From contig JAGKQI010000059.1 of the NCBI GenBank assembly GCA_018806915.1, positions 1,116,001 through 1,180,000 on the forward strand: a DNA stretch of 64,000 nt, in the 5' to 3' direction. The number at the start of each line of letters is the position of its first letter. Positions within the stretch are counted from its first letter, which is position 1. The notes beneath the pieces are model-generated. The model saw only the letters and a program-made list of their open reading frames with translations. It searched no databases and was not told the origin of the DNA. The stretch is from Phytophthora colocasiae. Its lineage: Eukaryota > Oomycota > Peronosporomycetes > Peronosporales > Peronosporaceae. This document shows, one piece after another, positions 32,920 through 42,739 of this stretch. A program made the translations under genes and the position numbers.

Positions 32920-35526
32920 ATGGAGGGCGTCCTATGGACTCGAGAAGGCCGCGGCAAGCTGCTTCGAGGCTGGCACAAGCGCTACTTTGTGTTGTCCGAC
33001 ACTGGTTGTCTTAGAGAATACTCGTCCGACGTGAGTAAGAAGGAGCTCTTGTCTCGCGCCCGTCGGGCGTCTTCCGGAGCGTCCACCACGTCGTCCACTT
33101 CGTCGCCTGATCGTAACGGCAACGACAACAGCGGCATGACGCTGAGACGGGAACTGGATGTCTGGGGTGCAGCTGTTAAGACGTTGCCGTTTCCGCTTGT
33201 AGGGAAACACAATGCCTTCCAACTGACGACCGCCACCAGATCACAGACGCCAGGTGCAACTTCAACCAAGCTCGTACTCAGTGCGCGGCAAGCCGAGGAG
33301 ATGCGTCAATGGCTGACTGCTCTGCGCTCAGCTGCGTTGAAGTTGATGGCTCCGAGCCGTCTGAGCCCAAGTATCTCGAGCCGAGCCAGTGACGGCAATA
33401 TCACCAGTCAGGAGACACTAGAAAGCGGCTTCCTGGACGTCAGTTCGCCGCAACGAGCCGACATGGCGCAGCTCAGCTCGGTGTACGAATGGGTACACGA
33501 CTGCTGCGTCAAGACGTCACAGAGCGTGACGGTGGCGGGTGTGCACATTCCCCGCGGCTCGTTATTGGTGAGTGCCAATGGCGTTTCCTTGCAGACGCTG
33601 ACGTCAGTTGAAGTAAGGAAATTGCTACTCGAGTCATCAGGTGCATTGCCCACTTCTTTGCGGTTTTTACGATCCCCAGCCAAGTGTGGCGTGCTACGAG
33701 CCAAGTTGTACACTAGTCCATTGACACAGTTGAAATCTTTAGCGAAAAAGGTCCGGAAATCGTCTCGTTCGGACTGGAAAGAGCAGGTTGTGGATCTATC
33801 AGGTGATCTGCTCACGTGTCAGTTGAAGGTCAAGACACCAGTGACGATCAAGAGCAATACTAATAGCACCAGCACGAGCAAAACCAAACGTGTGCTTGTA
33901 TTGACTGGTAACAGCTCCGTTAAGCCAGTGCACGAGCTGGTATCTGATCGCAAATTCTGTTTCATGGTCTCGGTTGACGCCCATGCGATGTTGTTCCAAG
34001 CGCGTTCAGAAACAGATCGAAGAGCGTGGACAGATGCTATTCAACGGGCAATAACAATTGCAGAAGGTTTAGTACCTGGCGGTGCGTTATCACGAGGATC
34101 ATTCGACCTTGAAGCATTGCAATTACAGAGCTCCATGAACATGAGGCACTTAGAACAAGAGTTCGAAGGCATGGACGACTTTGAGTTTGACGAAGAAGAT
34201 GATGAAGACGTTAATAGTCCAGTGGATACAACCGCAACGTCATTCTTGCCTGATACAGAACTGACCGAGATGTTGCGGGTTTTGCAGTCAAGTGGACGTT
34301 TCGTTGAAGCACTTCAGCTAATGCAGAGACATTCAGCTTTACGTGCTACGTACTGGCCATTGATCTTTCGCTGGGCTTTGAGTTCTACTATCAGCGAAGA
34401 AGAGTACAAGGTACACTTCCAGCAGTTGATCAACTCACCCCTTTCCGAAGAGTATGTGCTGGTTTTAGCGATTTTTGTGTGGATTAAACTTACATTTGTA
34501 TTTATTTTCTGTAGAGATGACTCTCAAGTGCAGAAGGATATTCCTCGGACAGCCAAATGGTTGGCTGGATCGGCTGGTGCACCGAAACTCGAAGACAATG
34601 AACGGAATATTCGCTTGGAACATTTAGGGCACGTGTTGCACGCGTTTCTATCGAGCTGCTCGCTTGATGTGCGTACAGATGAAGACCCCTTATCGCCCTC
34701 TTCTGCTGGATTGGTGTCCCCAAGTTTCTACATGCAGGGGATGAATGGACTAGCCTTTATCTTGCTGGAGGTGCTGGACAACGATCAAGTAGAGTCTTTT
34801 CGATTTCTACGAGGGATTGTAGCCCGGATCTTGCCCCACGTCTTTGGAATTTGCTGTGAAGGCACTGGACGTGACCATTTCGACCTTTTCCGATCGCTTG
34901 TGGAGGTTGGTGACGTCTTACAGGAAGTTGCTAGACTGCATCTACCGAATTTCCACGAAGCATTGGAGAGAGCTGGCTTACCAGTGTGTTTACTCGCGTA
35001 CAAGTGGTTCCCCACGCTCTTCTCAGACGTGACGTTGACAGCTTCACACTCACAGCTACGTTTTGATACGTTGCTGTCTTGTTGGGACGTGTGTTTACTA
35101 TTGGGACTGGAAGGCATGTTCTGTGTGGCTTTGGCGCTCTGTAGTGCTGCAGAAGATGACGTCTTGGCTTTAGCTGGTTGTGGTGATGCTGCTTGTACCA
35201 GTGCAGAGCAAGTGAGCGCTACCGTTGGCAGTTCCTTAGCGCTTCTCACACCTGAAGATTTAATTACGAGCGTGTGTGAAGTTCTGGAACTGTGCAGCCA
35301 TCCAGTGTTACTGAAGCTTCGAAATGCGCATCGTCGTCGGTTGAAGCTCGGATACTCGAAAGTGGGCAATGGCTTTGCAACCAGAACGTCACCAGATCGC
35401 ACTGTGGTAAAGATTCCTGATATTGAGCCTTCTTTACCGATGACAGTGACGGATTTGGACTCTGGTAAGGTATTTAAGATCTCTGATGCTGGAAATATGC
35501 TACTACCAACTGCAACCCAGCAGTAG
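32920..35526 (+). CDS. PH-PDZ-PH-TBC RabGAP protein (two exons, 847 aa)
   Basis: A predicted Rab GTPase-activating protein recruited to membranes. A PH domain starts at residue 1 (EGVLWTREGRGKLLRGWHKRYFVL, split by a Ser-rich loop) and runs to about 145. A PDZ-like region follows at about 185-250, with a second PH-like domain at about 255-385, a short acidic stretch, and then a TBC domain at about 445-800. The catalytic fingers are present: the arginine finger in Q-K-D-I-P-R-T (R522) and the glutamine finger in YMQGMNGL (Q585). A 63-base GTATGT...GTAG intron at 34452-34514 interrupts the TBC domain just before the arginine finger. It is a multiple of three without a stop, so the unspliced frame stays open with 21 extra mainly hydrophobic residues; splicing gives the normal TBC spacing. 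The target Rab is unknown. Confidence 0.87.
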   Translation: MEGVLWTREGRGKLLRGWHKRYFVLSDTGCLREYSSDVSKKELLSRARRASSGASTTSSTSSPDRNGNDNSGMTLRRELDVWGAAVKTLPFPLVGKHNAFQLTTATRSQTPGATSTKLVLSARQAEEMRQWLTALRSAALKLMAPSRLSPSISSRASDGNITSQETLESGFLDVSSPQRADMAQLSSVYEWVHDCCVKTSQSVTVAGVHIPRGSLLVSANGVSLQTLTSVEVRKLLLESSGALPTSLRFLRSPAKCGVLRAKLYTSPLTQLKSLAKKVRKSSRSDWKEQVVDLSGDLLTCQLKVKTPVTIKSNTNSTSTSKTKRVLVLTGNSSVKPVHELVSDRKFCFMVSVDAHAMLFQARSETDRRAWTDAIQRAITIAEGLVPGGALSRGSFDLEALQLQSSMNMRHLEQEFEGMDDFEFDEEDDEDVNSPVDTTATSFLPDTELTEMLRVLQSSGRFVEALQLMQRHSALRATYWPLIFRWALSSTISEEEYKVHFQQLINSPLSEEYVLVLAIFVWIKLTFVFIFCRDDSQVQKDIPRTAKWLAGSAGAPKLEDNERNIRLEHLGHVLHAFLSSCSLDVRTDEDPLSPSSAGLVSPSFYMQGMNGLAFILLEVLDNDQVESFRFLRGIVARILPHVFGICCEGTGRDHFDLFRSLVEVGDVLQEVARLHLPNFHEALERAGLPVCLLAYKWFPTLFSDVTLTASHSQLRFDTLLSCWDVCLLLGLEGMFCVALALCSAAEDDVLALAGCGDAACTSAEQVSATVGSSLALLTPEDLITSVCEVLELCSHPVLLKLRNAHRRRLKLGYSKVGNGFATRTSPDRTVVKIPDIEPSLPMTVTDLDSGKVFKISDAGNMLLPTATQQ

Positions 35527-35661
35527 CCACAGAAGGTGAAAAATAATGGGTATTCTACTATTTATGCTGGTGTAAATAGTTGTTGTGCTCAATTCGGAGG
35601 AGAAGCTAATTAAACTCTAGTAGTTTCAAACTACCAACGGTGGTAGTACACAGTCTCCACG

Positions 35662-36411
35662 ATGAACGCCACGGCAGCTCAAGAACTTTTTGATCGACAG
35701 GAAGCAGATGAAAGAGGTGGAGATGAAGAAGCCTGCAAACCGGTAATTCTCTTCTCAAACACCACACGCGCCGCCTTTCAATCCTGGATCGAAACCAACG
35801 ACGACGATGAGTTCCGCTTCTGGGACTACGAACCTTTCAATGCTAAATCTGGTCGTGTGGTGCTTTATTTCTTCCCTACCGCAGTCCAAGCGCTCGCTGT
35901 AAGTAAAATCATCACGAAGATTCGCAGTGAGCTGGTCCGTATTGGAAACGACGAGGAGTTGTCTGAGACTCTACTGACTCTTCCGTCTCCAACTCTACGC
36001 TTTGGTATCCATTTGCGTCTACCTGACGGAGCTTTAGAACCTCGAGACGCTTTTTTCAAAGGACTTCCTAATGTGGTAGTACACTCAGCCTACACCGAGA
36101 CATGGTCACATCTGGAGGAAAAACTACGTAGCTACATGACCCCTACAACGACTGTGCAAGTGGCTATTGGTATCAAGATGTTCCGGTCTGAGAAAAGGAT
36201 CATGATCTTCCGGCGCATTGACGACGATAATTTCTACCAAGACGAAATGGACCTTACAACGACTGAACCTGGATGTATCAGCATTTCGGTGGAGGCTTTG
36301 TATCATGGGGTTGCCATCCCCACTGCTTTGGTTGGTCATGAAGCTCAAGAAGTTAAAGTAGACTTGAAGTGGCTTCGAAGCATCATCGATACCTTTGAAA
36401 GAAGTCTGTAA
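35662..36411 (+). CDS. Conserved-looking protein of unknown function (249 aa)
   Basis: An intact single-exon frame from the ATG at 35662 to the TAA at 36409. The protein is soluble, acidic and mixed alpha/beta in appearance, with WDYEPFNAKSGRVVLYFF near residue 55, a helix rich in Ile/Arg at about 80-100, and IGIKMFRSEKRIMIFRR near 175. No signal peptide, membrane segment or motif is recognised. Codon use resembles its neighbours. It lies 135 bases after the TBC gene on the same strand, but nothing ties it to that gene functionally. Confidence 0.65.
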   Translation: MNATAAQELFDRQEADERGGDEEACKPVILFSNTTRAAFQSWIETNDDDEFRFWDYEPFNAKSGRVVLYFFPTAVQALAVSKIITKIRSELVRIGNDEELSETLLTLPSPTLRFGIHLRLPDGALEPRDAFFKGLPNVVVHSAYTETWSHLEEKLRSYMTPTTTVQVAIGIKMFRSEKRIMIFRRIDDDNFYQDEMDLTTTEPGCISISVEALYHGVAIPTALVGHEAQEVKVDLKWLRSIIDTFERSL

Positions 36412-36453
36412 AGTTTTATCTTATCAGACTATTCTTGAAGGAAATAAAAGATA

Positions 36454-38594
36454 TTAGGCCAACGGTGTCGCCTCGGATAACTTGTAGTTTTCTGCGCTAG
36501 CTCGGTACCAAGTGCAGGACATTGGGTGGGATAGTGTTCCTTGGTCGGGATCAATATACCAGCGCATGAACAATTGGTTGAAAGTGCGGCAACCAGCAGT
36601 AACACAACTGAGCTCGCTTGATACACGTGTTCACCGTAGAACAGATAACCCCTCCACTGTAGTGCAGCGTTTGTCCATATACATGGTGTACGCAAAGTCG
36701 TCGCAGTCCTTGAACAATCTCGTAAATGGTACCCCTAGACAGTTTTCCTCGAAAGAAGTAAGTCTCTGCTTTGCTCTAACTCCAGGTAACCCAGCGTTAC
36801 TGACTCGGTAGTGATACATCCTGGCACTTGGGTGCAATTTCTTGTACAGTTTGACGAAAAAAGTGATGATCCCAGCTATCAGTCCAAGCGCAAGTAACGC
36901 TAAAAGGGTGACGAAGATCAAATTGTACGTGAAAACGTAGCAGGAATCTTGTAGTCCGCAGTACTTGGCGCCAAGTTCAGATGTTCGACGTAACAACTGG
37001 CCATTCTTGTCTCCAATGAACGAGAGCGCAAACGGTAGCAACCAGTAGAATCACTTCCCACGGGAGGCGGAAATCTCGATTCATCACCTGCTCTCCACTT
37101 CGAGCTTTAATCAAATTGACAGTGGAGTAAGCGACCGCGAAGAAACATAGTGCCAAATTCAGGATCGACGCTGATGATAATGTGCCAGTGGAGAGTCCGA
37201 GGTAGTACATGTTGGAGTTAAACGCGAGGTGATAAGTTACTTGGGCGAGGTAGAACGGCTGCATTCGACCGTTCTGGCAGCGGTAGGCCCAGATTTGGGC
37301 TAGAATCACCGACCGCTTGTGTGACATCACTTGGTAGAGACTGATAATCCCCATGAAGAGGATCTGAGCGACGATAACACAAGGTAGAACACTCAGGGCC
37401 ACTGTATCTGCGTATCGACTTCGAAACACACTGATGATCTGGTCCAGACGCGTGTGGTCAGTCTCCCGTAAGTCGTTCATGTACTCCCACTCGGAATTGT
37501 ATTGATTCCGGACACAGACATCACCGGTAGAACAAACCGGTAGATCGTCGGGTGCTTGGAGCGTTAACCCGTATGATTTCCAGTGGTCTAAGAGTGTACA
37601 AGTGTCTTCAACGTAAACTCCAGTAGAATTCACCACTCGAACTCGACAACCAGCGTAATAGGATCGGAAAAGCGATTGAGTGACTGTAGTAAGGCCGTAG
37701 ATCGTCGGTTTGGTCTTGATGTAACGCGAAATTGCAGGGAGACTGCTCCCAGTGAATTCGTAAGGGAAAAGCTTCAAAATATTCGGAACAACGGCCAGTA
37801 AATCCTCTCCATTCGTCGAGTTTCATACCGATTATTCCTTCGTTCTGGATATCGGGACGGCAATCTGTGTAGTGAGGGAACGTATTGATGTCAGCTACAG
37901 GAACTGAAGCGTAGTCAGAGCAACCTTTAACAGTCTGGAACTTGTGTAGACGCAGTAATACACCGATATTCCATCGTGAAACGCACTCGTCTTTCCGTTC
38001 GATAGCGACTTCAAGTTCGCGTCTCATTTGAGGAGGAAGCGAGAGACCTAACGTGTTGATAACATTCAGTATCCGATCTGGTTCACTAGAAACCACCCCA
38101 TTAGGTGTCCCCCAGTCATTTACTCAAGTCGAACACACAGCTCCATTAGCATCCAATTCATCTGCTAAAGCGAGAGCAGCGGGGGTTAATCGACTGAAAA
38201 TACTGTTCGCCATCGCTTCAGAGGCCGTCGCTTGCATGTTTTCAAATGCTGGTTTGCTTAGAATGGCATCACTTCCGAACGCACTTAACTGGATGAGCAC
38301 TTTACGGCAGGAGCAGACACAGCCACTGCATCCTCCGTGCATCACTGGGTCTAGTTGGCTGTACGCGAAGTAGCTGTCTTGAGCCTCGATGAAGAATGTG
38401 GCAGTGGTGAGGTAACCGGTCACTCCACATAGAATTATCAATAAAAGAGGAGCAACGAAGCACCTTCCACCCACTGCTAGTACAGCTTGAAGCACGGATG
38501 GATGAAGGATGGATCTCCAGTTGCGAGTACTCTCTTGACGTTCCTTTTCTTGGTGGTATTGAGCTGCCCAAGTGCCATTTTTTTGGTCCCCCAT
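36454..38594 (-). pseudogene. Broken polytopic membrane protein gene
   Basis: From the ATG at 38594 to a TAA at 36454-36456 the minus strand encodes one membrane protein in pieces. Segment 1 (38594-38124) has one membrane span near residue 45 and a Cys-rich GGCSGCVCSC block. It ends at an in-frame TGA and the same frame continues without a start to about 37750. The frame then shifts (around 37740-37810) into a segment with several membrane spans, shifts again near 37010-37040, and meets another in-frame TGA at 36631. Around that last stop a +1 and a -1 shift would give a continuous reading. I looked for GT...AG introns that would bridge these breaks and found none of usable length and phase. 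The family was not recognised. It could be a true pseudogene or an intact gene damaged by sequencing errors. Confidence 0.6.
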
Positions 38595-39248
38595 GTTGAC
38601 TTAAAGTCTCGAATTTGTAAATGAATCACCACGGCGCAAGCACAAGAGTAAAAGGAGACTGGGATAGTGAAGCACTACTCGTGGACACGCAATGATCAGA
38701 AACCGTTGTCTGTTTTTGGGATCTCCCAAATTACGCATTGTGAGGTGATCCACTCGTGTTTTTTGTTTCTCGAAATTTGTTGTCAGCCACACGAAGCTAG
38801 AAAAGATGAATCAAACACCTTCATCCAACCGAGAGCGTATCATTTTCTCCACTTACCCCACTTACCTGTGTAAAGATGATGATGGGATACCAAACGCCTT
38901 CTCATTTGCTGGACTTAAAGTTGAAAATTCCATGTATGCGAGGAACTGGTGCAACTTGTGTTGACCTTTTTCACCAATGCTGCGATTGGGCACCATTGAA
39001 CGTCATCTTCGTCTCGTCATTCCGGACCATTTGCAATGCAGCAAAATCGTCGAGATATTTCTTTAAATCTTCACTTGTAAGATTTAGACACTTCACCCGA
39101 GCTTCTCCAAGAGGGATAAAAACACACTTTTTGTCCTAAATAAAATTGGTTAGCAGCATATCATCCAATCATAATTAAGACCTCCAACCAAAAAAGTTCA
39201 ATCGAAATCGTCCGAGGCAAGAAGAAGCGCAGAAACCGGACGAGAAGT
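38595..39248. promoter_or_regulatory. Intergenic region with probable parvulin-gene promoter
   Basis: About 650 bases between divergent genes. A CCAATCA (CCAAT box) in the string CATCCAATCA at about 39162-39171 lies 80 bases upstream of the ATG at 39249; the same CATCCAATCA string occurs upstream of the EPG5-like gene. An 87-codon frame at 38876-39139 has no coding character. Confidence 0.35.
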
Positions 39249-40052
39249 ATGGCGCCCAAGATCCTGACGTTTCTGGCGACGCTGCTGTTATGTTGCGTGG
39301 CCTCAGCTGCTGCCCAAGACGCCCCCTCCGCCCCTGTCGCTCTCCAGGCGCACGCCAGCCACATCCTCGTGGATACGGAGGCCGAAGCTGACAAGCTGAA
39401 CGCGGAGCTGAGTGAGGCCTCCAACCTCTTCCTTAAATTCGCGCAACTTGCTAAAGAGCACAGCAACTGCCCGTCGAGCCGTAAGGGCGGAGACTTGGGT
39501 ACATTCGGCCGCGGTCAGATGGTGCCTGAGTTCGACAAGGTTGCCTTTGAGGGGGAAATTGGCGTCGTGCACAAGGTAAAGACCCAGTTTGGCTGGCACC
39601 TGGTGCTTATCTCGCGTCGTTTGGACGGCACGGAGGAGCCAGACCAGTTCCGTGGTCTTAAAGATTTCCTACTGAAGATTATGCCGTTCTTGGGACCCAT
39701 TATCCTCATCGGAATCATGGCATTTGGTGCTCGTGGAGGCAAAAGTGGCCCTCGTGCCCATGCTTTCCATATCCTGGTTAAATCCGAGGATGAAGCTGAT
39801 AAGTTGTTCAAGGAGATTGACGCTGCGGATGACAAGAAGGCTAAATTGTCGGAATTAGCGGCAAAGAACAGTACTTGTCCCTCGGGCAAGAAGGGAGGAG
39901 ACTTGGGCATGTTCGGACGTGGTGAGATGGTGCCTCAGTTTGACAAGGTTGTGTTCGAAGGAGAGGTGGGCAAGCTTGCCAAGGTGCAGACCCAGTTCGG
40001 CTGGCATGTGCTGCTCTGCACGGAGCGTCTTGGAGACAAGAAGTCCAAGTAG
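39249..40052 (+). CDS. Secretory-pathway protein with two parvulin-type PPIase domains
   Basis: A 267-residue protein with an N-terminal signal peptide (hydrophobic to about residue 22) and two parvulin (PpiC-type) peptidyl-prolyl isomerase domains, at about residues 34-122 and 171-265. Each has the family landmarks: A-H/S-H-I-L-V at the start, C-P-S-G/S-x-K-G-G-D-L-G-x-F-G-R-G in the middle, and T-Q-F-G-W-H at the end. A strongly hydrophobic segment at about 140-162 separates them, so the two domains may sit on opposite sides of a membrane if it spans. Parvulins catalyse cis/trans isomerisation of X-Pro bonds during folding. It converges with a single-domain paralog at 40223-40745. Confidence 0.88.
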   Translation: MAPKILTFLATLLLCCVASAAAQDAPSAPVALQAHASHILVDTEAEADKLNAELSEASNLFLKFAQLAKEHSNCPSSRKGGDLGTFGRGQMVPEFDKVAFEGEIGVVHKVKTQFGWHLVLISRRLDGTEEPDQFRGLKDFLLKIMPFLGPIILIGIMAFGARGGKSGPRAHAFHILVKSEDEADKLFKEIDAADDKKAKLSELAAKNSTCPSGKKGGDLGMFGRGEMVPQFDKVVFEGEVGKLAKVQTQFGWHVLLCTERLGDKKSK

Positions 40053-40222
40053 GCGACGTTGAGAACGTTTTGCTCATTGATCAGCAGACGACGGTGGATA
40101 AATGGAGACACGTTTACACCATATTGTTTTTATTTCACTTCTGAGAATGAAGCTGTTTTGTAGTTCTCTCTGATAGTAGTTTCTCCTATTACTATCATTG
40201 TCTTGATTGCTTCAGGTCAAAC

Positions 40223-40745
40223 TCAAAGATCGCGGTCCTGTGGCTCTTCCTCGTCATCGTCCAAGCCATCCAGCACGTCTTCACCCATCCCCGATCGGTC
40301 TGTGATTAACACCAAGTGCCAGCCAAACTACAACGATCAAAAGTTAGTATATTCCTCCTACCGGTAGTTCAAGCCAAAACTCCAAAGTAAAAAATACCTC
40401 GGTCTTGACTTTATGAACAACCCCCACAGGGTTCTCAAAGGCAACTTTATCGAACGCTGGCACCATCTGGCCGCGTCCAAACGACCCCAGATCTCCACCT
40501 TTACGACTTGACGGACATTTGCTGCGTTCTTTCGCCAAGCGACTGAAAGCAGCTTCAAGATCATCGGCCGCCTCTAATTCCTTAGCGATTTCGTCGCACT
40601 CAGTCTCGGTAGGAACGAGGATGTGACTGGCACGAGCCTTGGGCCAGTCCGTCGCCTCCACAACCTTCACACCAACATCCAGCATAGTTACTGCTAGAAC
40701 AACGAGGACAAGAGCCACCAGCGTCGTGTACACACGCTTCATCAT
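40223..40745 (-). CDS. Single-domain parvulin PPIase with N-terminal signal/anchor (two exons)
   Basis: Exon 1 is 40398-40745 and exon 2 is 40223-40327, joined over a 70-base GTATTT...GTAG intron in phase 0; the product is 150 residues. A hydrophobic N-terminal segment (about residues 5-28) is a signal peptide or anchor. The parvulin domain follows from A-R-A-S-H-I-L-V through C-P-S-S-R-K-G-G-D-L-G-S-F-G-R-G-Q-M-V-P. Only after splicing does the domain end in the required F-G-W-H-L-V-L-I; reading through the intron would replace this with an unrelated tail. The C-terminus is short and very acidic (DDDEEE). The gene is tail to tail with the two-domain parvulin, whose first domain it resembles most. 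Confidence 0.87.
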
Positions 40746-40902
40746 GTTAGGTATCTTTTTACTAAATGATCATTGTGGCTTTTCGAGATAATATGTAGTG
40801 TACACCACATCGTTTCGTACTTAACTGGTTAGCTTACATAATTCAAGTTACTTTTCCCCGCGCATTTTTGAGGGCGGGGCTACTAATTGGTTTCTCAGCG
40901 CG

Positions 40903-41739
40903 ATGATGAAGGCGCCGTCTGCAGAAGAGGTGCTAGCGCTCGTAAATGCGGCCACAGGACCCGATGGGACCATGGATCCGACAGTTCAGCATCTGCTTAT
41001 GCAACTCCAGGAGCAGCACGCTCTGAATCAAGCTCAGGCGCTCGCACAAGCCCAGACCCAACGACGCCCTAATAATACAACGGCGACGTCTGCACCAGAG
41101 CTTAAAAGTGCCAAGACAACGACCCACAATGTCGATTTGATGCCATTATCCGCTGCTGCAGTGGCAATTGGGTCTCCAGTCAATTCTTCACTGGAAACTG
41201 CAACTTCTGAAGTTGTTTCAGGTCCGGAATCAACAACTTTAACCTCCAAAGCTATGAAGAGGAAAAGCATCCCATTAAGTATGAAGAAAGAGGCCATTCA
41301 GTGGATAATGGGGCCTGGGAAAGGGATCCCATCTCGAGCGGAAAAGCATTTCAATTGGGACGTCAGTGCGTCCTCGTTCCGCAAATGGTGGAAAAATCGT
41401 GATAAAATCCTTGGTGACTCTGGTAGTAAGAAACGGATCAGTGGAGGAGGCAGGAAACCGTATCTGGAAGACTCCGAGGAGAAGCTTTTGGTGGTCGTAA
41501 TCCAGGAACGCGCTAAAAAGGACCGTGTGACGAGAAAATGGATCGCTAAAACAGCGCAGCAGATGTTCCAGCGGTCGGACTCGACCTTCAAGGCCTCCGA
41601 GAATTGGGTCACGAAGTTCATCCGCCGCAATGGACTCACGCTAAAACGCAGTTACGTCACTTATGAACCGAGCGTAGAGCAGAATCAGCCTTCAACAAAC
41701 AGTGCGAAGGCTCCAGCAACTGGGAACAAGTACGTGTGA
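40903..41739 (+). CDS. CENP-B/Tc5-type DNA-binding protein, probably transposase-derived
   Basis: A 278-residue protein. After a Gln/Ala-rich N-terminus (residues ~25-55) there is a basic CENP-B N-type helix-turn-helix at about 125-170 (MKKEAIQWI, GKGIPSRAEKHF, FRKWW). A Tc5/CENP-B-type helix-turn-helix follows at about 180-250 (GGGRKPYLEDSEEKLLVVVI, WIAKTAQQMF, NWVTKFIRRNGL). The DDE catalytic domain that follows these in pogo/Tigger transposases is absent, and the protein ends about 25 residues later. This fits a domesticated DNA-binding protein or a transcription regulator of that family. No terminal repeats were seen around it. A truncated transposon remnant is the alternative, but the frame is clean and has its own start. 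Confidence 0.75.
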   Translation: MMKAPSAEEVLALVNAATGPDGTMDPTVQHLLMQLQEQHALNQAQALAQAQTQRRPNNTTATSAPELKSAKTTTHNVDLMPLSAAAVAIGSPVNSSLETATSEVVSGPESTTLTSKAMKRKSIPLSMKKEAIQWIMGPGKGIPSRAEKHFNWDVSASSFRKWWKNRDKILGDSGSKKRISGGGRKPYLEDSEEKLLVVVIQERAKKDRVTRKWIAKTAQQMFQRSDSTFKASENWVTKFIRRNGLTLKRSYVTYEPSVEQNQPSTNSAKAPATGNKYV

Positions 41740-41947
41740 AGTTGGGGTGAAGTGGAAATTTAACACTAACTTGTTGTTTCAGTGTGGTCGTTTAGGTAAT
41801 AGGATCTTTAGACATTGACATGACAAGGCGAAGATCATTTTATTTGTTAGGAACTTTTTAGTAGGTACGCGAACTCAAGTGAGTTGTTTGCATAATGGTA
41901 ATGTTACTGTTTTACTTGATCTGTTGCAGATGTATCACTACAAAATT

Positions 41948-42739
41948 TTAGTGGCGATTGCGACGGAAGTAACACTTTGTTGCTGTCGGTGGCTGTGGTG
42001 TTTGTGTCGGTGGCTGAGTGGTTGCTGGGGTATAAGGAGCAGGGGTAACAGTGGTGTTAACAGTAGTGGAGAACTGCTCGTTTGTGTCGGTGCATTGGCC
42101 TGGCACGAGGGAGTAAGTGCCTGCCACAACCTCCATGTTTACTGAAGTAATGGTGACCCTCACAGCTGAAAGATCAGTGATTGCAGAATTGGCGACGAAG
42201 TAGTAGGCCCCATCCAGCATCGTCGCAAATTGTCCTTCAATCCTGACGTTTTGCACTCCCACGAGAGTGTTTGTAGGTTGAATCGCAAGCCAGAAGCGAG
42301 AACTGCCACTCTTGGTACAGATCTTGATGGTGCCTGGATTGGGGCAGTCCACGAACTGCCATTGAATTGTCAATCGACTCGGACTAAAGCCCGTGATCGT
42401 CTTGAAGACAGAAGGAGAGAGATCCAAAGCTCCGTATGCGCATTCCGGGCAGCGGTCTACAATCTGGACGATAGCAGACGCCGTTTGATCTGCACACCTT
42501 GAATCAACGCACGAAACTTGAGCACATCGACCACAATTCGCTGCGTCGTCCCACTGCGCATTGTTGAGAGCGGCGTAATTCGTAGGTGCTACTGCGTTCG
42601 AAGACATGAAATTACAGTTGCCACTGCTCACTTGTCCGAGTGTGTACGCAGTGCCGTCACCTTGAAAACCCTCCGTTGAGAAGGCTAGAGTGGCAGTAGC
42701 ACAGAGTGAGAAGAGAGAGCGGATGTTAATGGTGAACAT
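41948..42739 (-). CDS. Secreted expansin-like protein 1 (FW type, short tail)
   Basis: A 263-residue protein starting at the ATG at 42739, which opens a signal peptide (about residues 1-20); the frame is open upstream but without secretory character. The double-psi-barrel domain runs from GFQGDGTAYTLG to about residue 120, with Cys pairs in NCGRCAQVSC, D-R-C-P-E-C and the expansin GALDLSPSVF motif, whose Asp is the key residue in bacterial EXLX proteins. The CBM63-like domain follows with SSRFWLAIQPTN and GAYYF. The tail is a ~40-residue Thr/Pro segment ending in a basic RRNRH. Expansins loosen plant or own cell walls without hydrolysis. First member of a seven-locus minus-strand array. Confidence 0.9.
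   Translation of the reverse strand: MFTINIRSLFSLCATATLAFSTEGFQGDGTAYTLGQVSSGNCNFMSSNAVAPTNYAALNNAQWDDAANCGRCAQVSCVDSRCADQTASAIVQIVDRCPECAYGALDLSPSVFKTITGFSPSRLTIQWQFVDCPNPGTIKICTKSGSSRFWLAIQPTNTLVGVQNVRIEGQFATMLDGAYYFVANSAITDLSAVRVTITSVNMEVVAGTYSLVPGQCTDTNEQFSTTVNTTVTPAPYTPATTQPPTQTPQPPTATKCYFRRNRH

Noticed and set aside
38118..38128. In-frame TGA read as selenocysteine in the broken membrane protein
   Set aside because: The gene also has frame changes, the context is not a redox motif, and no SECIS-like hairpin was recognised.
38070..38130. Short intron (GTAAAT...CTAG) removing the TGA at 38122
   Set aside because: The TGA lies before the donor and the intron would be only 38 bases; the alternative 53-base version gives an immediate stop.
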